A stretch of DNA of 64,000 nt from Bathelium albidoporum (taxonomy: Eukaryota > Ascomycota > Dothideomycetes > Trypetheliales > Trypetheliaceae), in assembly GCA_021031095.1 (NCBI GenBank), contig JAGFVP010000010.1:155164-219163 (forward strand), given 5' to 3'. The notes under the pieces were generated by a model. That model searched no databases. It was not told the origin of the DNA and saw only the letters and a program-made list of their open reading frames with translations. This document shows positions 44,507-54,735 of this stretch, in pieces (positions within the stretch are counted from its first letter, which is position 1; every line of letters starts with the position of its first letter). The position numbers were made by a program, and so were the translations under genes.

Positions 44507-46186
44507 TCACTTATGACGCTTCCGAGCGAGATCGGTCTCGGGCCTGGTCCGCTTCAGCGAGGGATTAGACCCTACAAAGACCATCATCTGAACTCGGACA
44601 GTGAAAAATCTTGTGTCTTCGTATATTGTTTCTTGGAAGGACACCTGCACTTCCAAAGTTTTTTGAGCTATTAGCTTGCGATATTTGAAAAGTCTGCCCC
44701 CTGGGTCTCCGAAAGTCTTGGCCTTCAAACCACGTAAGGGATCACGCAAAACACCCTGATCCAATTCCAGGTCCTGCCTTTCCTCGATGTTGCACTGCGG
44801 CGTAGTCGAAACAGCTGTGTGTTCACCTGAATAATTCACTCCAAATTCGACGACAAGAGGGCTTTCATGTCGATGTTCGAACCGAAGTCCTCCTCTCCAA
44901 TTCCAACATTCTGCTGCTAGAGGAACATGGAAGACCCTTCGTCTCAAGGAGAGCGAACCAACAGGCATGGTCTCCTTGAGTTCGTAGCCAAATTTCCGTT
45001 CTGGGAGAGCCTGAATGGAAAAGGCTTGTTTGTATTCATAAGCACCTATCCTGGGTCCCCGGATAGATAAGTTCAATGTAACTCTGGGAATGTCAATGAC
45101 GCCCCCTTGGAAGTGTAGTTGTTTCCCACAGTCCGCATTCTTTAGTTGAAGGAGGTCGCCCCTAACATAGACATTATTCGAATCCTTCTGTAATAATATA
45201 GCGATGCGGATCTCTGGGTTGTTGGAGTAGCAGCAATCAAGAGCTGCTACCGTACACCGCGGGTTTGTAGTATGGCTACGAAGTGATATCTGTATCCCTC
45301 TGCTAGTCACGGAGATAGGTGACATCGGTGCAGACGTTCGAAAAGGTATGATAGTGTTTGATGCGGCAAAACACCGGATAGACGGTGCCAGAATTCCTTG
45401 AGGCTTGCCTATCCCTCTCCAAAGTGTCCAAGCAAAGAGAGAATGGTCTTCCGAACTTTTCAAGATTTCCTCTTGCAGCCGATAGAATGCATTTTCACCG
45501 CCTTCGCCGTAAAGCAGAGGCATATTGACGTCAAACAGCCCCAAAAGGCAATATGCTCTATCCTCAGCTCTCGTGGTCTCTCGCGTCGATGCCCAATACA
45601 TCCGTTGCGCTATGCTCGCTCTTCTACTATCGACACCCATAAGGTATTCCCCAGGAATCCCAGTTATGTCTTCAATGAGACGCCGGTGAGTGTGCTTGGA
45701 CCCCAACGGAGACCAATCGTGCGCAAAGAATCGCACATCAGGAGCCAAGAGCTCTTGTAAAGTCCAGCCTCTCCGAAACCACCTAGATCTCCGAAATTCA
45801 TGCTCCGGAAATGCTGCTGAGCCGCTAATCGGTGGGACGTCGGCGAGATAAGCGTAGCAGACCTCAGCCATCTTATACCATCGATACATGGAATTAATGG
45901 CTTCAGAAAGCTCGGTACTACTGGATTTGTCAATACAGCAAGTGTCAACCCAGATGTAGTCGATATGGTCCTTGATGGCCTGATCGCAGCATTTCCGTAT
46001 TTTCCAGTGGCCTTGCATGTCTTTCGGGCATTCTTGTGGATTTTGCATGTGCTGGAACTTGACTTCATCATCCCCCCAAGTGTGTGAAAGTATGGCATAT
46101 TTGGGAAACTGCACGTTGGAAGAATGCTCTTCAGGACTCCCAGCCAAGTCTTTGAATTGGAGGTTTCTGGAGCTAAGAAGACGCAT
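44507..46186 (-). CDS. HET-domain protein (heterokaryon-incompatibility family)
   Basis: Intronless gene for 559 residues. HET proteins act in allorecognition and can trigger death of fused fungal cells; the domain is distantly TIR-like. The three HET motifs are clear: YAILSHTWGDDEVKFQ near residue 30, YIWVDTCCIDKSSSTELSEAINSMYRWY near residue 75, and FRRGWTLQELLAPDVRFF near residue 140. SIAQRMYWASTRETTRAEDRAYCLLGLFDVNMPLLYGEG completes the domain as in HET-E/HET-D type proteins. The C-terminal ~270 residues are beta-rich without NACHT, WD40 or ankyrin motifs, so it is a short stand-alone form. Many such paralogues exist per mould genome, so a true incompatibility function is uncertain. Confidence 0.93.
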   Translation of the reverse strand: MRLLSSRNLQFKDLAGSPEEHSSNVQFPKYAILSHTWGDDEVKFQHMQNPQECPKDMQGHWKIRKCCDQAIKDHIDYIWVDTCCIDKSSSTELSEAINSMYRWYKMAEVCYAYLADVPPISGSAAFPEHEFRRSRWFRRGWTLQELLAPDVRFFAHDWSPLGSKHTHRRLIEDITGIPGEYLMGVDSRRASIAQRMYWASTRETTRAEDRAYCLLGLFDVNMPLLYGEGGENAFYRLQEEILKSSEDHSLFAWTLWRGIGKPQGILAPSIRCFAASNTIIPFRTSAPMSPISVTSRGIQISLRSHTTNPRCTVAALDCCYSNNPEIRIAILLQKDSNNVYVRGDLLQLKNADCGKQLHFQGGVIDIPRVTLNLSIRGPRIGAYEYKQAFSIQALPERKFGYELKETMPVGSLSLRRRVFHVPLAAECWNWRGGLRFEHRHESPLVVEFGVNYSGEHTAVSTTPQCNIEERQDLELDQGVLRDPLRGLKAKTFGDPGGRLFKYRKLIAQKTLEVQVSFQETIYEDTRFFTVRVQMMVFVGSNPSLKRTRPETDLARKRHK

Positions 46187-46792
46187 CTCGCCTTGCGATT
46201 ATGGTATCAGCAAGGTCATTTGGGACATAGCTTGACTGGATCGAAAATTCTCCAGAGAACAGTTTAGAAGATAATGCTATTTATTCAGAACCAAATCAGT
46301 CCTGATGCCTCTTCGCCCTGGCACAGGAAGGTTATTTTCTCTGACGTTTGTTCAAGCGCCCGGGCCCAATTTCTGGGACGGCAGTGTGAGCTTTGCGTGC
46401 TCATAGTCTTATGCTGGCCTTTCCCCTAGGAGATCCTGATAGTCGTATTGGGCCGAAGGTCAAGCCGAGAGAAGGATGGGGAAGAGTCTTACGCACAAGT
46501 AAACTGGAGGTTTCTTAAAGCAACGTTGGCAGCGGCGGAAGCCCGCCTCACTCTGAAGGGATCGCCCACCATGACATTCGCCCATGTCTATAATGGAGCA
46601 TATACTCAAGTGGCACACGTTACTGCAATAAATTGATCGCTGGATCAAAGTGGGTATACCTTAGTCGTTGGCATTTGTGGCCATTCTTGGTCAGGCCTCC
46701 CACAGAAAATAACATTCCGGTATAGAGTCGCAATGTCGTTGTTGATCTACATGAATACACTTAACAATTGACAGTGAATTAGATTTGCCAAT
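46187..46792. other. Intergenic region upstream of the HET gene
   Basis: 606 bases with no supported gene; contains the HET promoter and the 3' flank of the next minus-strand gene. Confidence 0.5.
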
Positions 46793-47618
46793 CTATTCCC
46801 ATATACCAAACCATCTCTTGACCGGTTTCCTCCTAACTCCCGAATCTATTTGTGACCTGTCATCTCCCTGAGTCTCAGGCTGCGACAAAGCAATCGGACT
46901 TTCTTCCACGGTATTCTGAGCCGCCCGCTGCAACTTTTCCTCCTCTGTAGCAAGGCCCAGGCCAAAGGGCAGCTGGCGTTCTTGTATTCCATGAGCTTGT
47001 CTGTATTCTCTCCTCTTTTGAACATCCTCTGTTTGCTGTCTTCGCCGTTCTGCAACCTCTGCCGAATTCTTTTCCACATGTAGTCTGTAGACGCTCCAAA
47101 ACCGTTTGAATGATTTGAAAGGATGGAGTCTCCACTCTTCTCTCGTCGGCAGTAGATCTTTCAGAGATGTCTTGTCGACGAATTCGGTGATGAAGACGTA
47201 GAAAGCAAGGGACACGAGCACACTCTATTGACCATCATTAATATACAATATGCAGGTGGGAAAGACCGAGTAAATGTACCATTGAAATCCAGATGTGTAT
47301 TGATCGATCCCTCAGGAACCAATTCATGAACGTCCCCTCTGGTGGCATCATGTGTGGATACCGCCTCGTCTTTTGCATTTGTCTCTCTTGCTCGGAAAGA
47401 GGAGGACCCGGATAGACCCGACGTCTCGTTCGCAGCCTCGAGGGATGTGAAGGCGGATTAAACTTAAGAGGTTTTTCTAATACTAGTGGCTTCGAAGAAG
47501 CAGATGCATGGCGTCGAGGACCATTTGTAGTCAAGAACAGTGAATGGCGAGCAGCCGGGGGGTGTAGATACTGCCTTCCACGAGGCATGAGAGATTTGAG
47601 AACCGCGGCTTGAGACAT
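46793..47618 (-). CDS. Conserved fungal mitochondrial membrane protein of unknown function
   Basis: Predicted 256-residue protein. Exons 47618-47280 and 47224-46793 are joined over a 55-nt intron (GTACAT...AATAG). The N-terminus is Arg/Ser/His-rich (MSQAAVLKSLMPRGRQYLH) and looks like a mitochondrial presequence. The conserved block RRVYPGPPLSEQERQMQ...YPHMMPPEGTFMNWFLRDRSIHIWISM leads into one hydrophobic segment formed across the splice (SVLVSLAFYVFITEF). A charged, coiled-coil-like tail follows (KNSAEVAERRRQQTEDVQKRREYRQ). I recall similar uncharacterised proteins in other moulds but no assigned role. The longer frame to 47630 starts with TTG, so ATG 47618 is preferred. Confidence 0.75.
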
Positions 47619-50610
47619 TCTGAGAATCAATTATCAGGCTTGCATCATGCTAAGATCAAGACTAAGTTGAAGACGTGGAAGTGTTGTGAATAGTTTATTG
47701 CAGGAAGCCGCAGAGTGATTGGAATCATGTTCTACGGCGAAGCATTGGCGCCCAATGCGCGTTTGACCACCCAGACGAGAATCATCGCCCAAGTTCGTTG
47801 TTCCTAGAATGCTTGTACTGTGCTTTGGAGAATGGATTAATAATGTACTTAGTACTGAAAAGCCTCGACAATTGAATCAGTATAGTTTCTAGCAGATACT
47901 ACTTCGTTCGATGGTATTTTTGGAAACGGAAAACCACTGTTTGGGGAGTATCAACCACCAGCTTTCCAACCTTACAACACAACCTGACTTCAGTGTGCAT
48001 CATTTCCTTTCAAATACATGATACTAGCTGCAAATGGCAAATGGTCAGTCTGTACGGCTCCATTGTCCGAGTTCTGATGTTTTATGGGTCGCTGAATCAT
48101 CATTGATATCCGCATTGTAGCAAAGTCACATTGAAGTCCCAATACCATGAACTTTCTCCCTTTATTGACTCGATCAATTATTAATCGAATCGACGAATCC
48201 CGTCAAGGGAATATGTCATGGGTACGCAAGCCTCAAGAGGGCTTCAGTAGATCACCACTCTTTGCACAACTTGCGCGGGCACTTCACCACCGGAGACAAG
48301 GCAGGAATGCACCGCCGAGACGGCATGAAATTGGGACACTAGGGCGTCCGCTCCAGAGTAAACCATAATATGGTGGACAACATTCGATTCTCAGTCAGCT
48401 TTGCGGGGTCTGAGGTGTGTAGACGGAGTACAATGACGAACGTTGTAGTGGACTCCTCAGGTGGTGATTAGGAGACCTTTGGTACCGGCGGTTGTCAGTT
48501 ACGACGGACTCGCCGCAAACTACTCTGTCCTCACAAGCTAAATCGAGCGAAGCTTCCGTGAGCTAAAGATGAAATCAAGCGCACTTTTCACGTGCTGCGG
48601 TCCGGGGGTAGTGTCCGTGACGGACCAGAGCTCAGCGATGGCGGTCCTCTGGGCGAACTAGACAGGCGTCGCTTGTTGATCGATCGTCTGTCTTGCTAAC
48701 TAATGAAATACTAGCTTGGCTCCCATCTCATCCTACGTGATTGCGGCCCATTTGTGCAGAGTTTTGGCTGACAGTGCCAGTGAAGATTTGATTCAAAAAG
48801 ATTTCCACTCACCTGCCCAATGATTTTGGGCCCAGACTTCGGCTTTCTGCATCACCTAGACGCAACCGGCCTGCAAGCCATTTCCGGCACCAGCTATCCA
48901 TGTCACTCATTCGTTCGCCGGCAAGCCGCTGGATGCGGAGGATGGTTACACTGATCTAGTGTAGCGCACATACCATGACCCATCCTCTGATTATTCGGTA
49001 GCAACCGACGCTGACTGCTAAGCTCATAACCCCTTACGGAGATCATTCAAACCGCCGCCCTTGGGGTGACCTTCGCAATCCATGGCTTGCGACTTACCTG
49101 CCGACGCCTTGATAACCACCTAAGCTTTCCGCCTGGCGTTGCATCGAAAAGCTTAGCTCTGAGGCCGGCAACGGATGCTGCACGGTTCGTCCCGAGCGTC
49201 TGCTAGCGCTGCAGGATGTTGTCTTTTTGTGAGTTCAGCTCATGTGTCTCCTCTGTGCTGGAGTTTGGGCTCGTGGACCGCCAGTTGGAACTGCTCGTCT
49301 AAAGGGAACCCTAGCTTTGGTTCTTGAAACAGGTCTTACATCCAAACACGGCGCTTCCTCTCCATGTCATCGGCGCTTAAGCCCGAATGCAGTCATCCGC
49401 TGTTATCTGCACCTATGCCGTGCATTTGGGTGCATCTTGTACCATGCAAGCAGGCTGCACACGAACAGAGAAAACGTAAACCTACTAGTCGGAGCTGCAA
49501 TTGTGACATTGTGAAGAGTTGTGACCGTGCTTAGCCGCCTGGAATGTGGGCTGAGGCTGGTTGTGGAACGCAACGACTCTAGGTATCCACTTCTGATGCA
49601 ACGGCTTTGTTACCGCGGCTCGTTTTCTGCATCCATGAGCATCCAGTACAGCTTTGCTCCAGTTGCGGGGTGCTGTGTGGGTGCAGAAGATCAACAGCCA
49701 ACGATTCTGCGGACGGTGGGTAATTTTATGGTAAGATCTCTGGCCCTTTCCCCGATCGGGATCCTGGTTTTCCATACTTTGGGTATAGTACGGTCGAATA
49801 GCTCTCCATGAGGTAGTGGAAGCAGGATGGCTGTTTTCAATCACACTTGGTGCCTCATACGTGCCATGAAGCTTTCTGACTGCACTTCACCTAGCTTCCC
49901 AGATCAGAGTCTAGAGTTAGCGAGACAGCCAGGTCAGGCATGTTTGGTAGCATTTCGGAGCTGTCGGCCAGTGAAAATTTGAATATCGTTCCCATTCCGG
50001 TATTCTATTTCCGTCTTCAGCGACTAACCTTTGCTATCCGTTCACGTATGTAATGGAGATTCGACAACCGGTCCATACAAATATCGACCGGACCGCTCTC
50101 CAGGTCGGACAAAGAACGTCCAGGCTCGTACCTCAGTGGCTTTCTCGCAGCTCGCCAGGCTTGACTTTGCCTCCTGCTCCTGCAAAACAAAGAGGGATCG
50201 AAAGCTCCAAAGCTTCAAGTGGCCTCAGAATTCCCATTGATCGGCACATTTTCAGGCAGAGACAGTCTGCTTGCTCACATCATCTCAGGATAAAACCGCG
50301 TTGGCTGAGGCGTCCGATCGTGCAGTGCGTGCAGACGCGTCTGCCCAAAGGTGTGTCTATGCTTTCTGCGGCGGCAACAAGCCGAGAAAGACCATCGGCC
50401 GCACCAGGCCATGTGCGAGCTCAAAGGCTGACACATGAGCACAGTATATTATCACACACCTTTGCTGTTCTCGGGTTACCTCCATAGACCTTCCAGAAGA
50501 TACACAGGGGAACTTGCATACATACCTCAACCAGAAGACATTCAACTTGCATTCCTATCGTAGGCTATTGTGAGAGTTGAGGCCTATACTCCGCAGCCGA
50601 TAAGCATCCA
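47619..50610. other. 3 kb gene-free stretch upstream of the HMG-box regulator
   Basis: No frame in this stretch shows a domain, biased codon use or a splice-supported extension. The last ~600 bases probably include the leader of the HMG-box gene. Long upstream regions are common for developmental regulators in fungi. A non-coding transcript cannot be excluded from sequence. Confidence 0.45.
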
Positions 50611-52343
50611 ATGTCAACAGCCACGATTGATCATCAACCTCCGACACCTCCTCTCACACACCCGGAGCTCGACTATAGCCTTCATCAGCCCGTGCCTCAC
50701 AAGGAACGCCAAGACTCACTCCATAATTTTCAGGAGAAAACGTACAGCCAATCTGCGCAGCCGATCTCCTCGGTCGAGTTGCCGGAACTTGCGATGCAAG
50801 ACCCGCGTATAGCCGCGCATTACCCGCAACAGTATTACGCATACAGTCAGTATCCTGACTTACACGATCCGAGCGTCGGCCTTGGTATTCAATTCGTGAG
50901 TCTTGCCGCATGCACGTGGCTGTTCTGGCTTGGATTAACATGTGTCAGGGAGAGCCATACGGGGCAACAGGGGCAACGTACTACCATCACGACAACCCGA
51001 TGGCCCAGAGCCTACCTGTGAGTCTATTTTTTTTGAAACGAATGGGAAATTGGCTAATCTTAATTTCTCCTCAGTACAGTAATTCTGGTATGCAGCTCAA
51101 CGATCCTCCTACACCTCTTTCGGTCGCTAGCGATGGGCGCCGAACCAGAAGCGGTCGTTCTGCCGCTCGAACAGCCTCTCCGCCGGTCAGAGGGGACAGA
51201 AGCAGAAGCCGTGTGTCGAAAGCATCGCCGAAGCCGCGTAGATCCAAGACAGCAAAAGCTGAAAAACCAAAAACACCGAAATTGACGGCACCGCTGAGCG
51301 AGCTGACAAAGGACATGACGATCCCGGTTCGAGACATGGACGAGTGGGTGAACCGTCCAGTCGAAGTTCGTCAACAAGAAGTGAACCAGCGAAAGGGCTA
51401 TGTCACTAGGCCTATGAACTCTTTTATGCTCTATCGGTCAGCGTACGCGGACAGAACCAAGGAATGGTGCAGACAAAATAACCATCAAATCGTTTCCTCA
51501 GTTTCTGGTGAGAGCTGGCCGATGGAGCCACCACCAGTTCGCGAGAAATACAATGACCTGGCCAAGCTGGAAAGGATAAACCATCAGAAGGCGCACCCCG
51601 ATTACAAATTCTCTCCGAGCAAAGCCGGTCAGTCGAGGAAAAGGCGAGGCACCGATTCCGACGAAGACGAGGACGGTGAAATGAGTGATTACGACGACGG
51701 AGACGCAGCCTGGACTCCGTCAGGACAACGAAAGACGAGACCGAGACCTGGAGGAAGGCCCACCAGGGATCCTGACTATTCACGCGAGATGACGCTCAGC
51801 GATCCGTACGGTAGAAGCTTTGGACCGAACGGCACTGTCAACAAGTCCAGCTGGGACGCCACGAACGAAGGTCGGCCAGTCCCGGCCACTATTGGCAGTA
51901 GTGACATATATGGTTATCAGTACTATCAAACGAGCGTGCATCCCAACGGGGCCGCTCCGGGAACAGAGGATGTTCGACTGCAAAGGACAAATGCACCTGG
52001 CATGCAGTACCAGGCCACTCAGCCGCTCCTTGGTTTGCCCGGCGGACACCACTATGATCTGATGGGCTCTCGGTCAGGAACTCCAATGTCGCACGAGGTC
52101 CAGGTCGATCCTCAGCTCCTGGGCTACAATATGCCAGAGTCGATCGCGGAACAGGATTCTGCCAATTTGGCCCCTGTCGGCATGGGCTCTCATTTTGACG
52201 AGCAATACGGAGATCTTGAAATTTTTGGCGGCGAGGTCGCTCCGCCAGCCAGCAACGATTGGGATCTCGACCCAGACATGGGAAGTCTGGCCGCCGATAC
52301 CGATTTGGAGAAATGGGGGGAGGATTTTGCTGCCAGTCGTTGA
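50611..52343 (+). CDS. HMG-box transcription factor, Ste11/Fmf1-like
   Basis: Predicted 540-residue nuclear DNA-binding regulator. Exons 50611-50895, 50949-51017 (23 codons) and 51075-52343; introns are 53 and 57 nt. After a Pro/Gln/Tyr-rich head and a basic Ser/Arg/Lys patch (SRVSKASPKPRRSKTAKAEKP), the MATA-type HMG box begins at YVTRPMNSFMLYRSAYADRTK. It runs through QIVSSVSGESWPMEPPPVREKYNDLAKLERINHQKAHPDYKFSP. An acidic stretch (DSDEDEDGEMSDYDDGD) and a long disordered tail follow, ending in a Trp/Asp-rich acidic segment that may activate transcription. Relatives (S. pombe Ste11, Podospora Fmf-1-like) control mating genes, so a sexual-development role is inferred. It is not a MAT locus gene by context. 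Confidence 0.87.
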
Positions 52344-53022
52344 TTAGAACCACTTTGGAAGTGGAGGTAACTGCAAGAGATGGTATCGGAATTGGGGGGA
52401 CTAGTTTTTTTGGTGATTGGCAGACATGACAGTCTGCTGTCTCTCTTTTTCCCTTTGTAATCAGTCATTCTCGTCCCGTTAATTAGAATGGTAAGATTCA
52501 CATCGCACTGGCAATACCCGTGGCATGTAGGAATAATGACAATTGGTGCATTGAGAATTCAACACATCATGGGAAACTTCAATTGCTCTTGGGAAGACTG
52601 ATCTGCAGGACAATAGTACATTGGAGAGACATCGTCAGATAAATCAGAGGAAAGAGATCCCAAGGATGGGTATGCTGGGTAGGCAATTCCCCATAGGTTG
52701 TGGAACAAATGGCGTTTTCTGTGCAGCCTTGAACGGACGGCTGCATGATGTGAATGACAGCGGCTTATCGCGCCTTCAAGTCCTTTACATAACAGTTCAA
52801 GTGATCTTGACTGGGGAGGAAACCCTAGAAACCATAGCCTTTTGAGTGGCCACGACCATCCAAGCCGGAAATGCCGGCTCCATTGAAAAAGTGGTTGGAT
52901 TGAGGTTCTCATTAGGAGACTGTTAGCGCACGGATGACCCGCATCGGTTGGCCTTAGTCCTTAGAAGGATTACCGATCCACCACGACTCTTCGTATGCCT
53001 AGCCAGCCAACCTCTCGAGGCC
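52344..53022. other. Intergenic stretch before PSF1
   Basis: 679 bases with no supported gene; the 3' flank of the HMG gene and the promoter of PSF1. Confidence 0.5.
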
Positions 53023-53775
53023 ATGTATGGCGAGCTTGGCAACAAACTTGTGGGCACAAACCCTTTGAAAAGATGAGTGTGATGACGCTGACGAGCATTA
53101 GGTGCAACATGCCAAGCGGACGCAAACATTGGCCCATCTCCCGCCCTATCAGACGGAGATGGTGCGCGCCGTGACTCGAGAGGTGCGAGAACTCGACCGA
53201 GACGTCCAGCAGACCTTGGAGCCCTTCCAAGGCTCCTTTGACCCCTCCCAAAATCCTGCCACTGCAACTGCATTGCTAGTCAATCATTTGTGCATGCGCC
53301 GCAACAAGCGCTGCCTACTTGCGTACCACCGGACTCGCGCGGAGAAATTGGAGGAGATGTGCTGGAATGGCATCGATGTTCTAGAACAACAGCAGGGAAA
53401 TCGGAGTGGAGGCGAGGCACAGGGTCAACTGGGCGGGGCAGACACTGCAGGTTCAAGTAGCCTAAGTCCAGAAGAAGAGGAATACGTGAGGCAGTATAGC
53501 GATATGCTTGCTGCGTACAAGGGCCAATGGACAGATATCGACCTGACGGGGAGCCTGGAACCACCAAGAGACTTGTTCATTGATGTCAGGGTGCTCAAAG
53601 ATGCAGGAGAGATCCAAACAGAATACGGGTAAGTTGGAGAGCTTTTCAGGAGCAATGTGAAGATTTGCTCAGATGTGACAGTGCTATCACTTTGACCAAG
53701 AACAGTCAGTTCTACGTTCGTCAAGGAGACGTCGAACGACTCATCGCACAAGGCTATCTACAGCGGTTGAGCTGA
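53023..53775 (+). CDS. PSF1: GINS complex subunit Psf1
   Basis: Subunit of the GINS tetramer, which joins Mcm2-7 and Cdc45 in the replicative CMG helicase. Three exons: 53023-53049 (nine codons), 53102-53628 and 53682-53775, giving 215 residues, close to the usual length. Splicing yields MYGELGNKLVQHAKRTQTL, the hallmark Psf1 N-terminus, so the tiny first exon is well supported although its donor is a weak GTGGGC. LCMRRNKRCLLAYHRTRAEKLEEMCW is the central Psf1 signature. The C-terminal exon supplies the small B domain (DVRVLKDAGEIQTEYG joined to AITLTKNSQFYVRQGDVERLIAQGYLQRL). A Gly/Gln/Ser-rich linker around residues 105-125 is longer than in yeast. Confidence 0.95.
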
Positions 53776-54735
53776 AAGCCAGTCCTATCAATTATCCCAT
53801 CAAAGGGATCTGAACTTTGCTATAAGTCGGAAGTCGGCATTCACGCATGTCAGACTTTGGATGGTCCTCGGCATCCGGAAAGCAAGCGCGACGTCAGAAG
53901 CTTGAATAGCAAGCAATGCAGAGAGCAAATCGACGCGTCACGATGCCATAGGCAAGGTAGATATTGGCCGGACATCTTCGTCGGGCGGGACTGCCGTGGG
54001 ATCCTGTTCCCCAGGACACGGTCTTATTGATCGGGTATGCGGACGAAAAGTCACACCACACATGGTCAACTTGAATGTCCAGACAAATCGATTTAGCAGA
54101 GAACATAGGGAAACCAGATTCTCGGATCATTGAACAGCACAGCTAATTGAAGTTTACATAGTCAATTGTCCAATTAGAATCGTGTTCGAAGCATGAATGC
54201 GGGGCAAGCAGCCCAGTCTCCCGCAATGTCCCGTGTGTAGCAGGTCTAGATTGGCATAGCTTGTCGGAAATAGAATAGATTCCTTTTGGCAGCGTTGACA
54301 AGCCACGTGAGCCCCGAAACTCGATCATGATCTCTGCCAAAATGCATGCAGCTGCTCTCAATGTGGTTGGCTGCCATCCCTGCAGGGACTGACGAAATTA
54401 ACCTTGATGGGCAAACCGCGGGGTCCTGTGGCTTGAACCATGTTCCTACTCGCCATGCACGACCGACCTTGGTTGCAAATCACCCTAATCCTTTTGCTCA
54501 CCATTAGAAAATTTTTTGGCCAACAATTACTTCTGGAGCTCTCTGTTGGGGAGCCGCTATTGCATATACCTCCATCTCTATTATGGCTTCTAGGGTTACT
54601 TGGCATTTCCTTGACCATGTGGAAGCTTACCGTGTGATCCATCTGTAGCTCAACGTCACGTACGGGTGAATTGACGCAATATTTTGCCATCGAACGTAAA
54701 AGCGTACCTACCTAGCATTGCTTCCCCCCAGAGCC
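53776..54735. other. Intergenic stretch before the SulP-family transporter
   Basis: 960 bases with no supported gene or repeat; includes the transporter promoter. Confidence 0.5.

Noticed and set aside
49242..50487. Several 60-145 codon frames in the 3 kb gap before the HMG-box gene.
   Set aside because: Overlapping on both strands, no domains, and no consistent exon structure.
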